Notes: generated by a model not told the origin, from the letters alone. A DNA stretch of 64,000 nt from Solirubrobacterales bacterium (GCA_027306855.1 DAHUYZ010000002.1:1-64000), one strand, 5' to 3'; shown: positions 1 through 8,168, numbered from the stretch's first letter. Translations and numbers: made by a program.

Positions 1-923
1 TCAAGCTGAACATCGGCCACGAGGCGACGAAGGGGCTCGGCGCCGGCGCCAATCCCGAGGTTGGGTTCTCGGCCGCGGCAGAGTCGCGCGATGACATCAA
101 GGAGGCGCTGAAGGGTGCTGACATGGTGTTCGTCACGGCCGGCGAGGGCGGCGGCACGGGCACGGGCGCGGCCCCAGTGATCGCGGAGATCGCCAAGAAC
201 GAGATCGGCGCGCTCACGGTCGGTGTAGTCACGAGGCCGTTCGACTTCGAGGGCAGCCAGCGCGCCAAACAGGCGATCGAGGGCATCGAGCGCCTGCGCG
301 AGGTCGTCGACACGCTGATCGTGATCCCCAACGAGAAGCTGCTGGCGATCGTCGAGCGGCGCACCTCGATGCTCGACGCATTCCGGGAGGCCGACAACGT
401 GCTGCGTCAGGGCATCCAGGGCATCACCGACCTGATCACGATCCCCGGCCTGATCAACCTCGACTTCGCCGACGTGCGCACGGTCATGCACGACGCGGGC
501 TCGGCGCTGATGGGGATCGGCACCGCCGGCGGGGAGAACCGCTGCGCGGAGGCCGCCAAGGCCGCGATCTCCTCGCCGCTCCTAGAGGAGTCGATCGAGG
601 GCGCGACCGGCATCCTGCTCAACATCACCGGCGGCAAAGACCTGGGTCTGTTCGAGGTCAACGACGCCGCCGAGATCGTCCATCACGAGGCCGACGCAAA
701 CGCCAACATCATCTTCGGCGCGGTCATCGACGAGTCGCTCACAGACGAGGTGCGCGTGACCGTGATCGGCACCGGCTTCGACCACCGTCCCGGACGCGCC
801 GTGCGCGACGAACGCCGCCGCCGCGAAGGCAGGCCCGATCGCAGTCCCCGCATGGGCGAGCACGAACGCTCCTCGCTCGAGGTCTCCGACGAGGAGATCG
901 ACGTGCCGCCTTTCCTGAGGTAG
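1..923 (+). CDS. ftsZ: Cell division protein FtsZ (5' truncated by window edge)
   Basis: Tubulin-like GTPase that polymerises into the cytokinetic Z ring at midcell. The reading frame is open from base 3, upstream of the ORF-track Met at 123, and the residues there ([11 protein letters not shown], then [16 protein letters not shown]) are FtsZ, so the gene starts outside the window. The tubulin signature [10 protein letters not shown] and the T7-loop NLDFADVR that completes the GTPase site of the neighbouring subunit are present. After the globular domain comes a short linker of about 40 residues, unusually rich in Arg, then the conserved C-terminal peptide [11 protein letters not shown] that docks membrane tethers such as FtsA or SepF. 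It is followed after 25 nt by gcvT. Identity is certain; only the N-terminus is missing. Confidence 0.98.
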   Translation, partial: KLNIGHEATKGLGAGANPEVGFSAAAESRDDIKEALKGADMVFVTAGEGGGTGTGAAPVIAEIAKNEIGALTVGVVTRPFDFEGSQRAKQAIEGIERLREVVDTLIVIPNEKLLAIVERRTSMLDAFREADNVLRQGIQGITDLITIPGLINLDFADVRTVMHDAGSALMGIGTAGGENRCAEAAKAAISSPLLEESIEGATGILLNITGGKDLGLFEVNDAAEIVHHEADANANIIFGAVIDESLTDEVRVTVIGTGFDHRPGRAVRDERRRREGRPDRSPRMGEHERSSLEVSDEEIDVPPFLR

Positions 924-935
924 GCGCCGCTGCTG

Positions 936-941
936 TAGCCT
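936..941 (+). promoter_or_regulatory. Putative -10 hexamer of a leaderless gcvT promoter
   Basis: TAGCCT lies 7 nt before the GTG of gcvT. The same TAGCCT or TAGGCT hexamer recurs at this distance before other starts in the window (rpmF, thioesterase, zinc ribbon, GT2). No consensus -35 is obvious. This is pattern-based inference. Confidence 0.4.
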
Positions 942-948
942 GCGGGCC

Positions 949-2037
949 GTGTCGGCCCCATCCACCGGCGCCCCGAGGCGCACCCCCCTGTATGAGCGCC
1001 ACCTGGAGGCGGGCGCCAAGATCGTGGAGTTCGCCGGATGGGATATGCCCGTCGAGTATCCGACGGGGGTTCGCGCCGAGCACATGGCGGTCCGCGAGAG
1101 CTGCGGCATCTTCGACGTCTCGCACATGGGGCAGATCGAGACCGTCGGCCCGCAGTCGCTGCAGCTGCTCCAACGCTTGCTCTCAAACGACGTGTCCAAG
1201 GTGCCGGTGGGCGGCGCCCAGTACAGCGTGTTGTGCAACGAGCGGGGAGGGGTGCTCGACGACCTGTTCAGCTACCAGATCGATCCCGGCCGCTACCTGA
1301 CGGTCACGAACGCCGCCAGCCATGAGCGCGACCTGGCGTGGTTTCAAGCGCACAGCGCCTCGGAAGGCTTCACGGCTCATGTGCGCGATCGCGTGGGCGA
1401 CTACGCGATGCTCGCCGTTCAGGGCCCGCTTTCGCGGGAGATCGTGCAGGCCGTGTCCGACGCGCCGCTGCCCGAGCGCATGACGGCGGCAATGCGCAGG
1501 CTCTCGGGGATCGAAGTGCTCGTGTGCGGCACCGGCTACACCGGCGAGGACGGCGTCGAGCTGCTGCTGGACCCCATCGATGCGCCGGCGCTGTGGGATG
1601 AGCTGTGCCACCGCGGCGCGGTGCCCGCGGGGCTCGCGGCGCGCGACACGCTGCGCCTGGAGGCGTGCTACCACCTCTACGGCAACGATCTCTCCGAGCA
1701 GCGCAACCCGATCGAGGCGGGTCTCGGCTGGTGCTGTGAGGAGCAGACCGGCTTCATCGGCTCCGACGCGGTGGCCGCCGCGCGCGAGCAGGGGCCGGCG
1801 CAGATGCTCGTCGCGTTCAGGCTCGAAGGGCCCGGGATCGCTCGTCAGGGCAATCAGGTCGTAGGCGGGGGTGTGGTCACGAGCGGCACGCTCTCGCCGT
1901 CGCTGGGCGTAGGAATCGGCCTTGCCTACGTGCCGGCCGAGCGCTCGAGCGTTGGGAGCCGTTTGGAGATCGACGTGCGTGGCAAGATTCGCAGGGCGGT
2001 GGTCGAGGCGAAGCCGCTGTACAGAAAGGGTCCGTAG
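949..2037 (+). CDS. gcvT: Glycine cleavage system T protein (aminomethyltransferase)
   Basis: Transfers the methylene group from the aminomethyl-dihydrolipoyl arm of GcvH to tetrahydrofolate and releases ammonia. The 362-residue length is normal. The N-terminal folate-binding GCV_T domain is evident (TPLYERH, AGWDMPVEY, CGIFDVSHMGQ), including the catalytic-region Asp in GGVLDDL. The C-terminal barrel domain contains EAGLGWC and a GTLSPSLGVGIGLAYV stretch. The GTG start follows a TAGCCT -10-like hexamer by 7 nt with no Shine-Dalgarno site, so translation is probably leaderless. First gene of gcvT-gcvH-gcvPA-gcvPB. Its last codons and TAG stop form the 5' arm of the long hairpin at 2028-2186. 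Confidence 0.96.
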   Translation: MSAPSTGAPRRTPLYERHLEAGAKIVEFAGWDMPVEYPTGVRAEHMAVRESCGIFDVSHMGQIETVGPQSLQLLQRLLSNDVSKVPVGGAQYSVLCNERGGVLDDLFSYQIDPGRYLTVTNAASHERDLAWFQAHSASEGFTAHVRDRVGDYAMLAVQGPLSREIVQAVSDAPLPERMTAAMRRLSGIEVLVCGTGYTGEDGVELLLDPIDAPALWDELCHRGAVPAGLAARDTLRLEACYHLYGNDLSEQRNPIEAGLGWCCEEQTGFIGSDAVAAAREQGPAQMLVAFRLEGPGIARQGNQVVGGGVVTSGTLSPSLGVGIGLAYVPAERSSVGSRLEIDVRGKIRRAVVEAKPLYRKGP

Positions 2038-2186
2038 GAAAATAAGCTTGCAGTTGAGGGGTTCGAGGAGCGAGTCTGGCCAGGACGCAGGGGCGAAGGC
2101 TTGGTGGTGCCAAGTCGAGCCCCGAGGACACAGCCAGGCGAAGCTCATTCGGGCGACTCAACAAGAGGTTATTTTTCTACGGGCCC
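2028..2186 (+). ncRNA. Long rod-like hairpin between gcvT and gcvH (candidate structured RNA, element A)
   Basis: An 18-bp basal stem pairs GGGTCCGTAGGAAAATAA (2028-2045) with TTATTTTTCTACGGGCCC (2169-2186), with only two G-U wobbles, and embeds the gcvT stop codon. Inside it, hand-found helices nest in order: GTTGAG/CTCAAC (2053-2058/2157-2162), GAGC/GCTC, CTGGC/GCCAG, GGGGC/GCCCC and GCTTGG/CCAAGT capped by a 5-nt loop. Near-symmetric internal loops separate them. A/T-rich arms are striking in this G/C-rich genome. Element B (60585-60749) shares the basal AAAATA/TATTTT stem and the GUUGAG second stem. It matches no riboswitch I recognise; the glycine-riboswitch core is absent. It could be a cis-regulatory RNA, an sRNA or a mobile hairpin repeat. 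Confidence 0.55.
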
Positions 2187-2209
2187 TCAAGGCGAGAAGG
2201 GATAACTGC

Positions 2210-2605
2210 ATGGCAGAGGCAAGCTATCCGGAGGACCTGCTCTACCACCCCGAGCACGACTGGGCGCGCATCGATGACGGCGATCCCGCCCTCGCGACGC
2301 TCGGCATCACCTGGTACGCGCAAGACGCGCTCGGCGAGGTCGTCTTCTTCGACCCCCCTGCGCCGGGCACTGAGGTCCACAAGGACGAGCCCTACGCGGA
2401 GGTCGAGTCGGTGAAGGCGGTCTCCGACGTGGTGGCGCCGTTCACGGGCGAGATCGTCGAGGTCAACGAGTCGCTCGTAGACGATCCGGGGGCGATCAAC
2501 GAGGACCCATACGGCGCCGGCTGGCTCGTGAAGGTGCGGATCTCTGACCCTTCCGAGCGCGAGCAACTGCTCGACGCCGACGCCTACAGCGCGATCCTGG
2601 TCTGA
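2210..2605 (+). CDS. gcvH: Glycine cleavage system H protein
   Basis: Lipoyl carrier that shuttles the aminomethyl group from the P protein to GcvT and is reoxidised by dihydrolipoyl dehydrogenase. The 131-residue length is normal. The lipoyl-accepting Lys is in VESVKAVSD (about residue 69), within the biotinyl/lipoyl barrel, and the family signatures TLGITWYAQDALGE and GAGWLVKV are clear. The ATG at 2210 is chosen because the homology begins there (SYPEDLLYHPEHDW) and the longer ORF in the track runs back through the intergenic hairpin. AAGGCGAGAAGGG upstream can serve as a Shine-Dalgarno region. The 172-nt gap after gcvT is filled by structured element A, so GcvH level may be set separately from GcvT. 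Confidence 0.96.
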   Translation: MAEASYPEDLLYHPEHDWARIDDGDPALATLGITWYAQDALGEVVFFDPPAPGTEVHKDEPYAEVESVKAVSDVVAPFTGEIVEVNESLVDDPGAINEDPYGAGWLVKVRISDPSEREQLLDADAYSAILV

Positions 2606-2642
2606 GGGGCTCTCCTCCTATGAACGTTTCATTCCATCGATC

Positions 2643-4037
2643 TTGAGCAGATACACCTCAGTCACCGACGCGAACCTATCAACGATGCTCGCGGCGATCG
2701 GGGTGGGCAGCGTGCAGGAGCTGTTCGACCGCCAGATCCCCGAGTCGGTGCGCTCGAGCGCTCCGCTTGCCCTCCCTGGGGGGTTGAGCGAGCAGGAGGT
2801 CTACGCCCACCTGCGCGAGTTGGCGGCGCGCAACGTCAGCGCAGAGGACGAGCTGTGCTTCCTGGGGGCCGGCATGTACGACCACTACGTCCCCGCCTTC
2901 ATCGACATGCTGATGGAGCGATCGGAGCTGCTCACGCCCTACACCCCCTACCAGCCGGAGATCTCACAGGGCGGGCTGCAAATCATGTTCGAGTACCAGA
3001 CCGCGATCTGCGAGCTGACGGGCCTGCCCGTGTCGAACGCCTCTGTCTATGAGGGGCCGAGCGCCGTCGCCTCGGCCGGCTATCTGGCGAAGCTGCACAA
3101 CGGCCGCGCCCGCTTCGTGGTGAGCGCGGGGCTTCATCCGCACACGCTGCAGACGCTGAGGACCTACGCCCGCGGCTACGGCCTAGAGGTCGTCGAGGTC
3201 CCGTTGCGGGACGGCGCGACCGACGCGCAAGAGTGGGCTCAGGCGATCGGGGAGGACACGAGCGCGGCGATCTTTGCCCAGCCGAACCTCTACGGGGCGG
3301 TCGAGGACGCGGCCGCGCTGAGCGCCGCCGCAAGGGAGTGCGGGGGCGAGAAGCTCGTGACGATCGCCCAGGTCGATCCGATCGTGCTCGGCATTCTCGC
3401 GCCACCAGGCGAGTGCGGCGTGGACGTCGCCGTCGGGGAGGGCCAGTCGCTGGGGAACCGCCTCGACTACGGCGGCCCTTCGTTCGGCTTCTTCGCCGCC
3501 CGCGAGGCCCATCTGCGCCAGATGCCGGGCCGTATCGCGGGGCAGACGACGGACGTCGACGGGCGGCGCGGGTTCGTCTTGACGCTGCAGACTCGTGAGC
3601 AGCACATCCGTCGCGAGAAGGCGACCTCGAACATCTGCACCGCCCAGGCCCTGAACGCGCTCGCGGGCGTCGCATATCTGGCATGGCTCGGGCGCCGCGG
3701 GATCGTCGAGTTGGGGGAGCTGCTGCTGTCGAGGACCCAATACGCGCTGCAGACGCTGTCATCGCTGGAGGGCGTCTCGCCGCTGCACGCCCGGCCGGTC
3801 ATCCGCGAGCTCGCGCTCCGTCTCGACGCCGACGTCGCCGCCGTGAAGCGCCGCTGCGCGCAGGAGGGCGTAAACCCGGGCGTCGATTTGCACGCGTTGA
3901 CAGGACGCGACGAGGACAGGGGCGGCCTTCTGGTCGCGATCACCGAGCAGCGCTCGCGGGCGGACATCGACAGGCTCGCGGAGGTGCTTGGCGCGGCCGT
4001 CGCGGCGGAGCGCGGCGCGGAGGTGTCGGTCGGATGA
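2643..4037 (+). CDS. gcvPA: Glycine dehydrogenase (decarboxylating) subunit 1
   Basis: N-terminal half of the split P protein. With GcvPB it forms the PLP enzyme that decarboxylates glycine and loads the aminomethyl group onto GcvH-lipoate. The 464-residue length is normal for a split subunit. Family landmarks are LGAGMYDHYVPAFID, TPYTPYQPEISQGGLQ, FEYQTAICELTGLPVSNAS and the late ATSNICTAQ block. No PLP lysine is expected here; it lies in GcvPB. The start is a TTG, chosen because SRYTSVTDANLSTMLAAIGV aligns with the usual N-terminus and no in-frame ATG or GTG lies near. No good Shine-Dalgarno site is visible. It follows gcvH by 37 nt. Confidence 0.95.
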   Translation: MSRYTSVTDANLSTMLAAIGVGSVQELFDRQIPESVRSSAPLALPGGLSEQEVYAHLRELAARNVSAEDELCFLGAGMYDHYVPAFIDMLMERSELLTPYTPYQPEISQGGLQIMFEYQTAICELTGLPVSNASVYEGPSAVASAGYLAKLHNGRARFVVSAGLHPHTLQTLRTYARGYGLEVVEVPLRDGATDAQEWAQAIGEDTSAAIFAQPNLYGAVEDAAALSAAARECGGEKLVTIAQVDPIVLGILAPPGECGVDVAVGEGQSLGNRLDYGGPSFGFFAAREAHLRQMPGRIAGQTTDVDGRRGFVLTLQTREQHIRREKATSNICTAQALNALAGVAYLAWLGRRGIVELGELLLSRTQYALQTLSSLEGVSPLHARPVIRELALRLDADVAAVKRRCAQEGVNPGVDLHALTGRDEDRGGLLVAITEQRSRADIDRLAEVLGAAVAAERGAEVSVG

Positions 4038-4120
4038 GCGGCGCTCGAATGCCCGCGGGTGATCCTCATGAAGGCGAGGACGGGGTGGTCGATATGCCTT
4101 CCGAGTCGGGTCCCCACACG

Positions 4121-4171
4121 CGCGCGCGCGACGAAAGCCTTACTACGACGCGCGCGCACGCGGGTAACTAT
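4121..4171 (+). repeat. CG-flanked repeat element, copy 1 (upstream of gcvPB)
   Basis: Contains ACGAAAGCCTTACTACG (4131-4147) flanked by alternating CG runs and ending in GTAACTAT (4164-4171). Copy 2 at 33359-33408 has ACGAGAGCCTTACTACG, alternating CG runs and GTAGCTAT before a membrane-protein gene. The core is 17 nt with one mismatch, and the distance to the GTARCTAT box is 16 versus 14 nt. It may be a promoter/operator (TTACTA and TARCTA boxes) or a small dispersed repeat. Confidence 0.45.
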
Positions 4172-4201
4172 GAAGGAGCGCAACGCATCTCAGGGGCGAC
4201 G

Positions 4202-5707
4202 ATGGGCAGGCCGCCGGCCCGCGCGACGGACTCGCCGCTGCAGCTCGAGGAGGCGACGACGATCTTCGAGAAGGGCGCCCCAGGGCGCAGGGCATTCGCC
4301 TGCCCGCCCATGGACGTGCCGCGCGTGGTCGCAAAAGACGTGCTGGCGGAGCATCTCTGCCGCGCCCAGCCGCCGCGGCTGCCGGAGCTCTCAGAGCCCG
4401 AGATCGTGCGCCACTACGTGCGCCTGTCCAAGCGCAACTTCGATCTCGACTCGGGCTTCTACCCGCTGGGGTCGTGCACGATGAAGCACAACCCGCGCCT
4501 TCACGAGCGCGTCGCCGCCCTGCCCGGTCATGCCCGCCTGCACCCGCTGCAGGACCCCGAGCGCGCGCAAGGGGCGCTCGAGCTGATGTGGAGCCTCGAG
4601 CGCGCTCTCGCCGAGATCGCGGGCCTGCCCCACGTCTGCCTGCAGCCCTCGGCCGGCTCGCATGGTGAGCTTGCGGGCGTCCTGCTGGCGCGCGCCTACC
4701 ACGAGGCGAAAGGACAGGCTCGCCACAAGGTGCTGACCCCCGACACGGCCCACGGCACGAATCCGGCGACCGTGACGATGGCGGGCCTGCGGGTCGTCAA
4801 GCTCGCGACGAGCTCCGACGGCGGCATCGACCTCGACGACCTGCGCGCCAAGGCCGACGAGGACGTGGCGTGCCTGATGCTGACCAACCCGAACACGCTC
4901 GGCGTCTTCGATTCGAACATCGCCGAGATCGCCGAGATCGTGCACGGCGCCGGCGCGACGCTCTACTACGACGGCGCGAATCTCAACGCGATCATGGGCC
5001 TCTCACGGCCCGGCGACATGGGCTTTGACATCGTGCACTTCAACCTGCACAAGTCGTTCACCCAGCCCCACGGCGGCGGCGGCCCCGGCTCGGGACCGAT
5101 CGCGGTGTCCGATCGCATAGCGCCGTTTTTGCCGATCCCTGTGATCGTGCGCGAGGACGCCTTCACGCTCGACTACGACCGCCCCCAGTCGATCGGCAGG
5201 CTGCGCGGCTTCCAAGGCAACTACGGCTGCTTCGTGCGCGCGTACGCCTACATCCGCTCGCTCGGCGCGCCCGGGCTGAAGGACGCCTCGGAGACGGCTG
5301 TCCTGAACGCCAACTACCTGCTCGCGCGCCTGCGCGAGCTTGGCGTGACCGAGCAGCTTCCGCTCGCCTACGGCGATCTGTGCATGCACGAGTTCGTGCT
5401 CTCGGGCGCTCCCATGAAGCGAGACTCGAAGATCAAGACACTCGACCTCGCCAAGCGCCTGCTCGACTACGGCTATCACCCGCCGACCGTCTACTTCCCG
5501 CTGCTCGTCGACGAGGCCATCATGGTCGAGCCGACCGAGACCGAGACCAAGGAGACGCTCGACGGGTTCGCTGTGGCGCTCGCGGAGATCCTGCGCGAGG
5601 CGGCCGACGACCCCGAGATCGCGAGGAACGCCCCCTACACGACCCCGGTCAGGCGCCTGGATGAGGTGGGCGCGGCCAAGCGTCCCGTGATCCGCCAACC
5701 TCTCTGA
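4202..5707 (+). CDS. gcvPB: Glycine dehydrogenase (decarboxylating) subunit 2
   Basis: PLP-bearing C-terminal half of the P protein of the glycine cleavage complex. The PLP lysine is in HFNLHKSFTQPHGGGGPGSG; LGSCTMKHNPR, AHGTNPATVTMAG and YYDGANLNAIMG are further hallmarks. The track ORF begins far upstream at 3683 inside gcvPA in another frame. The ATG at 4202 is chosen because homology starts a few residues later (LEEATTIFEKGAPGRRAF) and CAGGGG lies 5-10 nt upstream, giving 501 residues. The 164 nt between gcvPA and gcvPB hold the CG-flanked repeat element, so gcvPB may have its own promoter. It ends 2 nt before trpS. Confidence 0.95.
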   Translation: MGRPPARATDSPLQLEEATTIFEKGAPGRRAFACPPMDVPRVVAKDVLAEHLCRAQPPRLPELSEPEIVRHYVRLSKRNFDLDSGFYPLGSCTMKHNPRLHERVAALPGHARLHPLQDPERAQGALELMWSLERALAEIAGLPHVCLQPSAGSHGELAGVLLARAYHEAKGQARHKVLTPDTAHGTNPATVTMAGLRVVKLATSSDGGIDLDDLRAKADEDVACLMLTNPNTLGVFDSNIAEIAEIVHGAGATLYYDGANLNAIMGLSRPGDMGFDIVHFNLHKSFTQPHGGGGPGSGPIAVSDRIAPFLPIPVIVREDAFTLDYDRPQSIGRLRGFQGNYGCFVRAYAYIRSLGAPGLKDASETAVLNANYLLARLRELGVTEQLPLAYGDLCMHEFVLSGAPMKRDSKIKTLDLAKRLLDYGYHPPTVYFPLLVDEAIMVEPTETETKETLDGFAVALAEILREAADDPEIARNAPYTTPVRRLDEVGAAKRPVIRQPL

Positions 5708-5709
5708 CC

Positions 5710-6717
5710 ATGCGCATCTTCTCCGGCATCCAGCCGACAGGGACGAAGCACCTCGGCAACTACATCGGCGCGATCAGGCAGTACGTGGTTGGGCAGGACA
5801 GGGGGGAGGCGCTGTACTGCATCGTCGACCTGCACGCGATAACCGTCGCCTACGACCCCGCCGAGCTGCGCAAGAGCCTGTACGACCTGACTGCGCTGCT
5901 GCTCGCGGCGGGGCTCGATCCGCAGCGCTGCATCCTCTTTCGCCAGGGCGACGTGGCCGAGCACTCCGAGCTGTGCTGGCTGCTCTGCTCGGTCACCGAG
6001 CTGGGGCGCCTGCAGCGCATGCACCAGTTCCGCGACAAGTCTGTGCAGCAGCGCGAGCTGGTCTCCGCCGGGCTGCTCGTCTACCCGGTTCTGCAGGCCG
6101 CCGACGTGCTCGCATACCGGGCGCACGAGGTCCCCGTCGGAGAGGACCAGCGCGAGCACCTCGAGCTGATGCGAGATGTCGCGCGCCGCTTCAACGCTCG
6201 CTTCGGCGATGGCGATGAAGTGCTGATCGTGCCCGAGCACCGCATCCCGGAGGTCGGTGCGCGGATCATGGACCTGCAAGACCCCACGCGCAAGATGTCG
6301 ACGACCGGCGGCTCCGAGCAGGGGACGGTGTACGTGCTGGACGAGCCGGCTTCGATCGCCAAGAAGATCGGCAGCGCCGTCACCGACTCGGGCAGGGAGA
6401 TCGTGCGCTCGCCCGGCAAGCAGGGCGTCTCTAACCTGATCGAGATACTCGCTGTCGCGAGCGATCGCTCTCCGGAGCAGGTCGAAGCTGACATGGCCCA
6501 GGCGCGCGGCTACGGCGAGCTGAAGAAGGCGGTGACAGAAGCGGTCGTCGAGATGCTTGCGCCCGTCTCCGAGCGCTACGCGGAGCTGCGCGCCGACGAG
6601 CAGGCGCTGGAGGACGTTCTCGCCTCCGGCGCCGCGCGCGCGAGGGAGATCGCCTTCCAGACGCTAGCGACCGTGCGCGAGCGCATGGGCGTGGGGCCCG
6701 CAAGGCGCGCCGAATAG
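5710..6717 (+). CDS. trpS: Tryptophanyl-tRNA synthetase
   Basis: Class I aminoacyl-tRNA synthetase charging tRNA-Trp in the cytoplasm. The 335-residue length is normal. The class I HIGH-like motif appears as TGTKHLGNYIGA (residues 11-22), and the KMSKS loop as KMSTT before a glycine-rich stretch. GEDQREHLELMRDVA and the tryptophan-pocket region (AADVLAYRAHEVPVGEDQ) are family-typical. The ATG start lies 2 nt after the gcvPB stop, so it may be co-transcribed with the glycine cleavage genes, although there is no functional link. No T-box or Trp leader precedes it, which leaves its regulation open. Confidence 0.97.
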   Translation: MRIFSGIQPTGTKHLGNYIGAIRQYVVGQDRGEALYCIVDLHAITVAYDPAELRKSLYDLTALLLAAGLDPQRCILFRQGDVAEHSELCWLLCSVTELGRLQRMHQFRDKSVQQRELVSAGLLVYPVLQAADVLAYRAHEVPVGEDQREHLELMRDVARRFNARFGDGDEVLIVPEHRIPEVGARIMDLQDPTRKMSTTGGSEQGTVYVLDEPASIAKKIGSAVTDSGREIVRSPGKQGVSNLIEILAVASDRSPEQVEADMAQARGYGELKKAVTEAVVEMLAPVSERYAELRADEQALEDVLASGAARAREIAFQTLATVRERMGVGPARRAE

Positions 6718-6780
6718 GGCCGCCCGGCACGCCAAACAAAGCCGGCGGGCCGCGTTGCGCGCACCGTCGGGGCCGAGCGC

Positions 6781-6786
6781 TACGGT
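6781..6786 (+). promoter_or_regulatory. Putative -10 hexamer before scpA
   Basis: TACGGT lies 6 nt before the GTG start of scpA, matching the recurring TAnnnT-to-start spacing of this window. No Shine-Dalgarno site fits in between. Inference from pattern only. Confidence 0.35.
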
Positions 6787-6792
6787 GCAGCC

Positions 6793-7545
6793 GTGACGCT
6801 TCCCGCGCTCGATCTCGACCTGGAGGTCTTCACCGGCCCGTTCGACCTGCTGCTGGCGCTCGTGCTGCGCGAGGAGATCGACCTGCTCGAGCTCCAGATC
6901 GCGGACGTCGTGCTCGCTTATCTCGACCATCTGGAGGGGCGCGGCGAGCTGGACCTCGAGACCGCCACCGAATTCATCGTGCTGATCGCCGCACTACTCG
7001 AACTGAAGTCGCGGCTGATGCTCTCCGACGACGAGGAGGAGCTGCTCGACCTCGACCCGGGCGAGGCGGCCGAGGAGCTGCTCGAGCGCATGCTCGACGC
7101 GCGGCGCTATCGCTCCGCGTCCGAGCACCTGATCGAGCTGTTCGAGCGCGAGGAGGGTGTGCGCTTCCGTTGTACCGCACTCCCAGCGCATCTGCGGCGC
7201 ACGATCCTCATGCCGAGCGAGGGCTCACAGGACCCGGACGTGCTGGGAGCGGCGATCGGCCGACTGCTGCGGACGCCGCCGGCGATCAGCTTGCGACACA
7301 TCTCGATCCCGCGCGTCACCGTCGCCGAGCGCCTGGAGCATCTGCGCGGCCTCTTGCGGCGCGGGCGCTTCAGCTTCGAGGAGGCCGTGCGTGGCGCCGA
7401 TCGCTTGACCGTCGCTGTGACCGTATTCGCGCTGCTCGAGCTGTACAAGCGCGGCGAAGCGTGGTGGGAACAGGAGGAGAGCTTCGGCGAGATCGCCGTC
7501 CACGCGGTCGCCGCCGCCGAGCCGTTGCGGGCGCGGGCTGTATGA
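6793..7545 (+). CDS. scpA: Segregation and condensation protein A
   Basis: Kleisin subunit that bridges the head domains of the Smc dimer and, with ScpB, forms the condensin complex for chromosome compaction and origin segregation. The 250-residue length is normal. The N-terminal kleisin helix region is typical: LEVFTGPFDLLLALVLREEIDLLELQIADV. EFIVLIAALLELKSRLML follows, an acidic middle segment, and a C-terminal winged-helix region ending in FLELLELYKRGE-like sequence (FALLELYKRGEAWWEQEE). The GTG start overlaps a leaderless-type spacing after TACGGT. Its TGA overlaps the ATG of scpB (ATGA), indicating translational coupling. The Smc partner is encoded at 49242 in this same window. Confidence 0.95.
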   Translation: MTLPALDLDLEVFTGPFDLLLALVLREEIDLLELQIADVVLAYLDHLEGRGELDLETATEFIVLIAALLELKSRLMLSDDEEELLDLDPGEAAEELLERMLDARRYRSASEHLIELFEREEGVRFRCTALPAHLRRTILMPSEGSQDPDVLGAAIGRLLRTPPAISLRHISIPRVTVAERLEHLRGLLRRGRFSFEEAVRGADRLTVAVTVFALLELYKRGEAWWEQEESFGEIAVHAVAAAEPLRARAV

Positions 7546-8168
7546 GCGAGGAGACTGCCGCCGAGCTGCCGCCGTCCGATCCCGCGCTCGAGCGCGTCAT
7601 CGAGGCGCTGCTGTTCCTCGCCCCCGACCCGATCGCTCCCTCCGAGCTGGCCTCCGCCGCCGCAGCTGAGGAGCTGAGCGTGATCGCGGCGCTCGCTGCG
7701 CTCGCGGAGCGCTACGCGCCCGGACAGAGCGGCATCCATCTGCGCGAGCTGGGAGGGGGCTTCACATTCGCGTCGGATCCTCTCGCCGAGGACGCCGCAA
7801 GACGCCTTTTCAGCCGCCCGCGAACTTCCACCCTGACCCCTGCTCAGGCCGAGACGCTTGCGATCGTCGCCTACCTGCAGCCGATCTCGCGCCCAGAGAT
7901 CACCCGCATCAGGGGCGTCAGCGCCGACTCCGCCGCCTCGACGCTGTTGGAGCGCGGCCTGATCGAGGAGTCCGGTCGCTCTCAGTTCGGGGCGGTGCTG
8001 TATCGCACGACTGTCCAGTTCCTGAAGCTGTTCGGCCTGCGCTCGCTGCAGGAGCGGCCTGACGTCGCCCAGTGGGACCCTTCGCCCGAGGAGCAGGCCG
8101 AGCTGCGCGAGCGGCTGCTGCGCGCGGGCGAGGCGCGTGCGGGTGGGGGACCGCCAGCGGGGGAGTAG
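7542..8168 (+). CDS. scpB: Segregation and condensation protein B
   Basis: Winged-helix dimer that binds the middle of ScpA and stabilises the Smc-ScpAB condensin. The track ORF starts at 7170, but the ATG at 7542 is chosen because it overlaps the scpA stop and the protein then begins at ALERVIEALLFLAPDPIAPSE, the usual N-terminus, giving 208 residues. The diagnostic block LTPAQAETLAIVAYLQPISRPEI is present, followed by LLERGLIEESGR and a YRTTVQFLKLFGL end motif. The stop codon at 8166-8168 directly abuts the stop of minus-strand rlmN, leaving no room for a terminator between the convergent genes. Confidence 0.95.
   Translation: MSEETAAELPPSDPALERVIEALLFLAPDPIAPSELASAAAAEELSVIAALAALAERYAPGQSGIHLRELGGGFTFASDPLAEDAARRLFSRPRTSTLTPAQAETLAIVAYLQPISRPEITRIRGVSADSAASTLLERGLIEESGRSQFGAVLYRTTVQFLKLFGLRSLQERPDVAQWDPSPEEQAELRERLLRAGEARAGGGPPAGE

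Noticed and set aside
2053-2162. Integron attC site in element A
   Set aside because: GTTGAG on the left and CTCAAC on the right are the reverse of the required RYYYAAC...GTTRRRY arrangement, and no integrase is near.
2038-2209. Glycine riboswitch before gcvH
   Set aside because: The conserved tandem aptamer sequences are missing; the long hairpin is a different architecture.
2620-2646. Eight-codon leader ORF (MNVSFHRS) before gcvPA
   Set aside because: No Shine-Dalgarno site, no regulatory residues; overlap of its TGA with the TTG start of gcvPA is probably chance.
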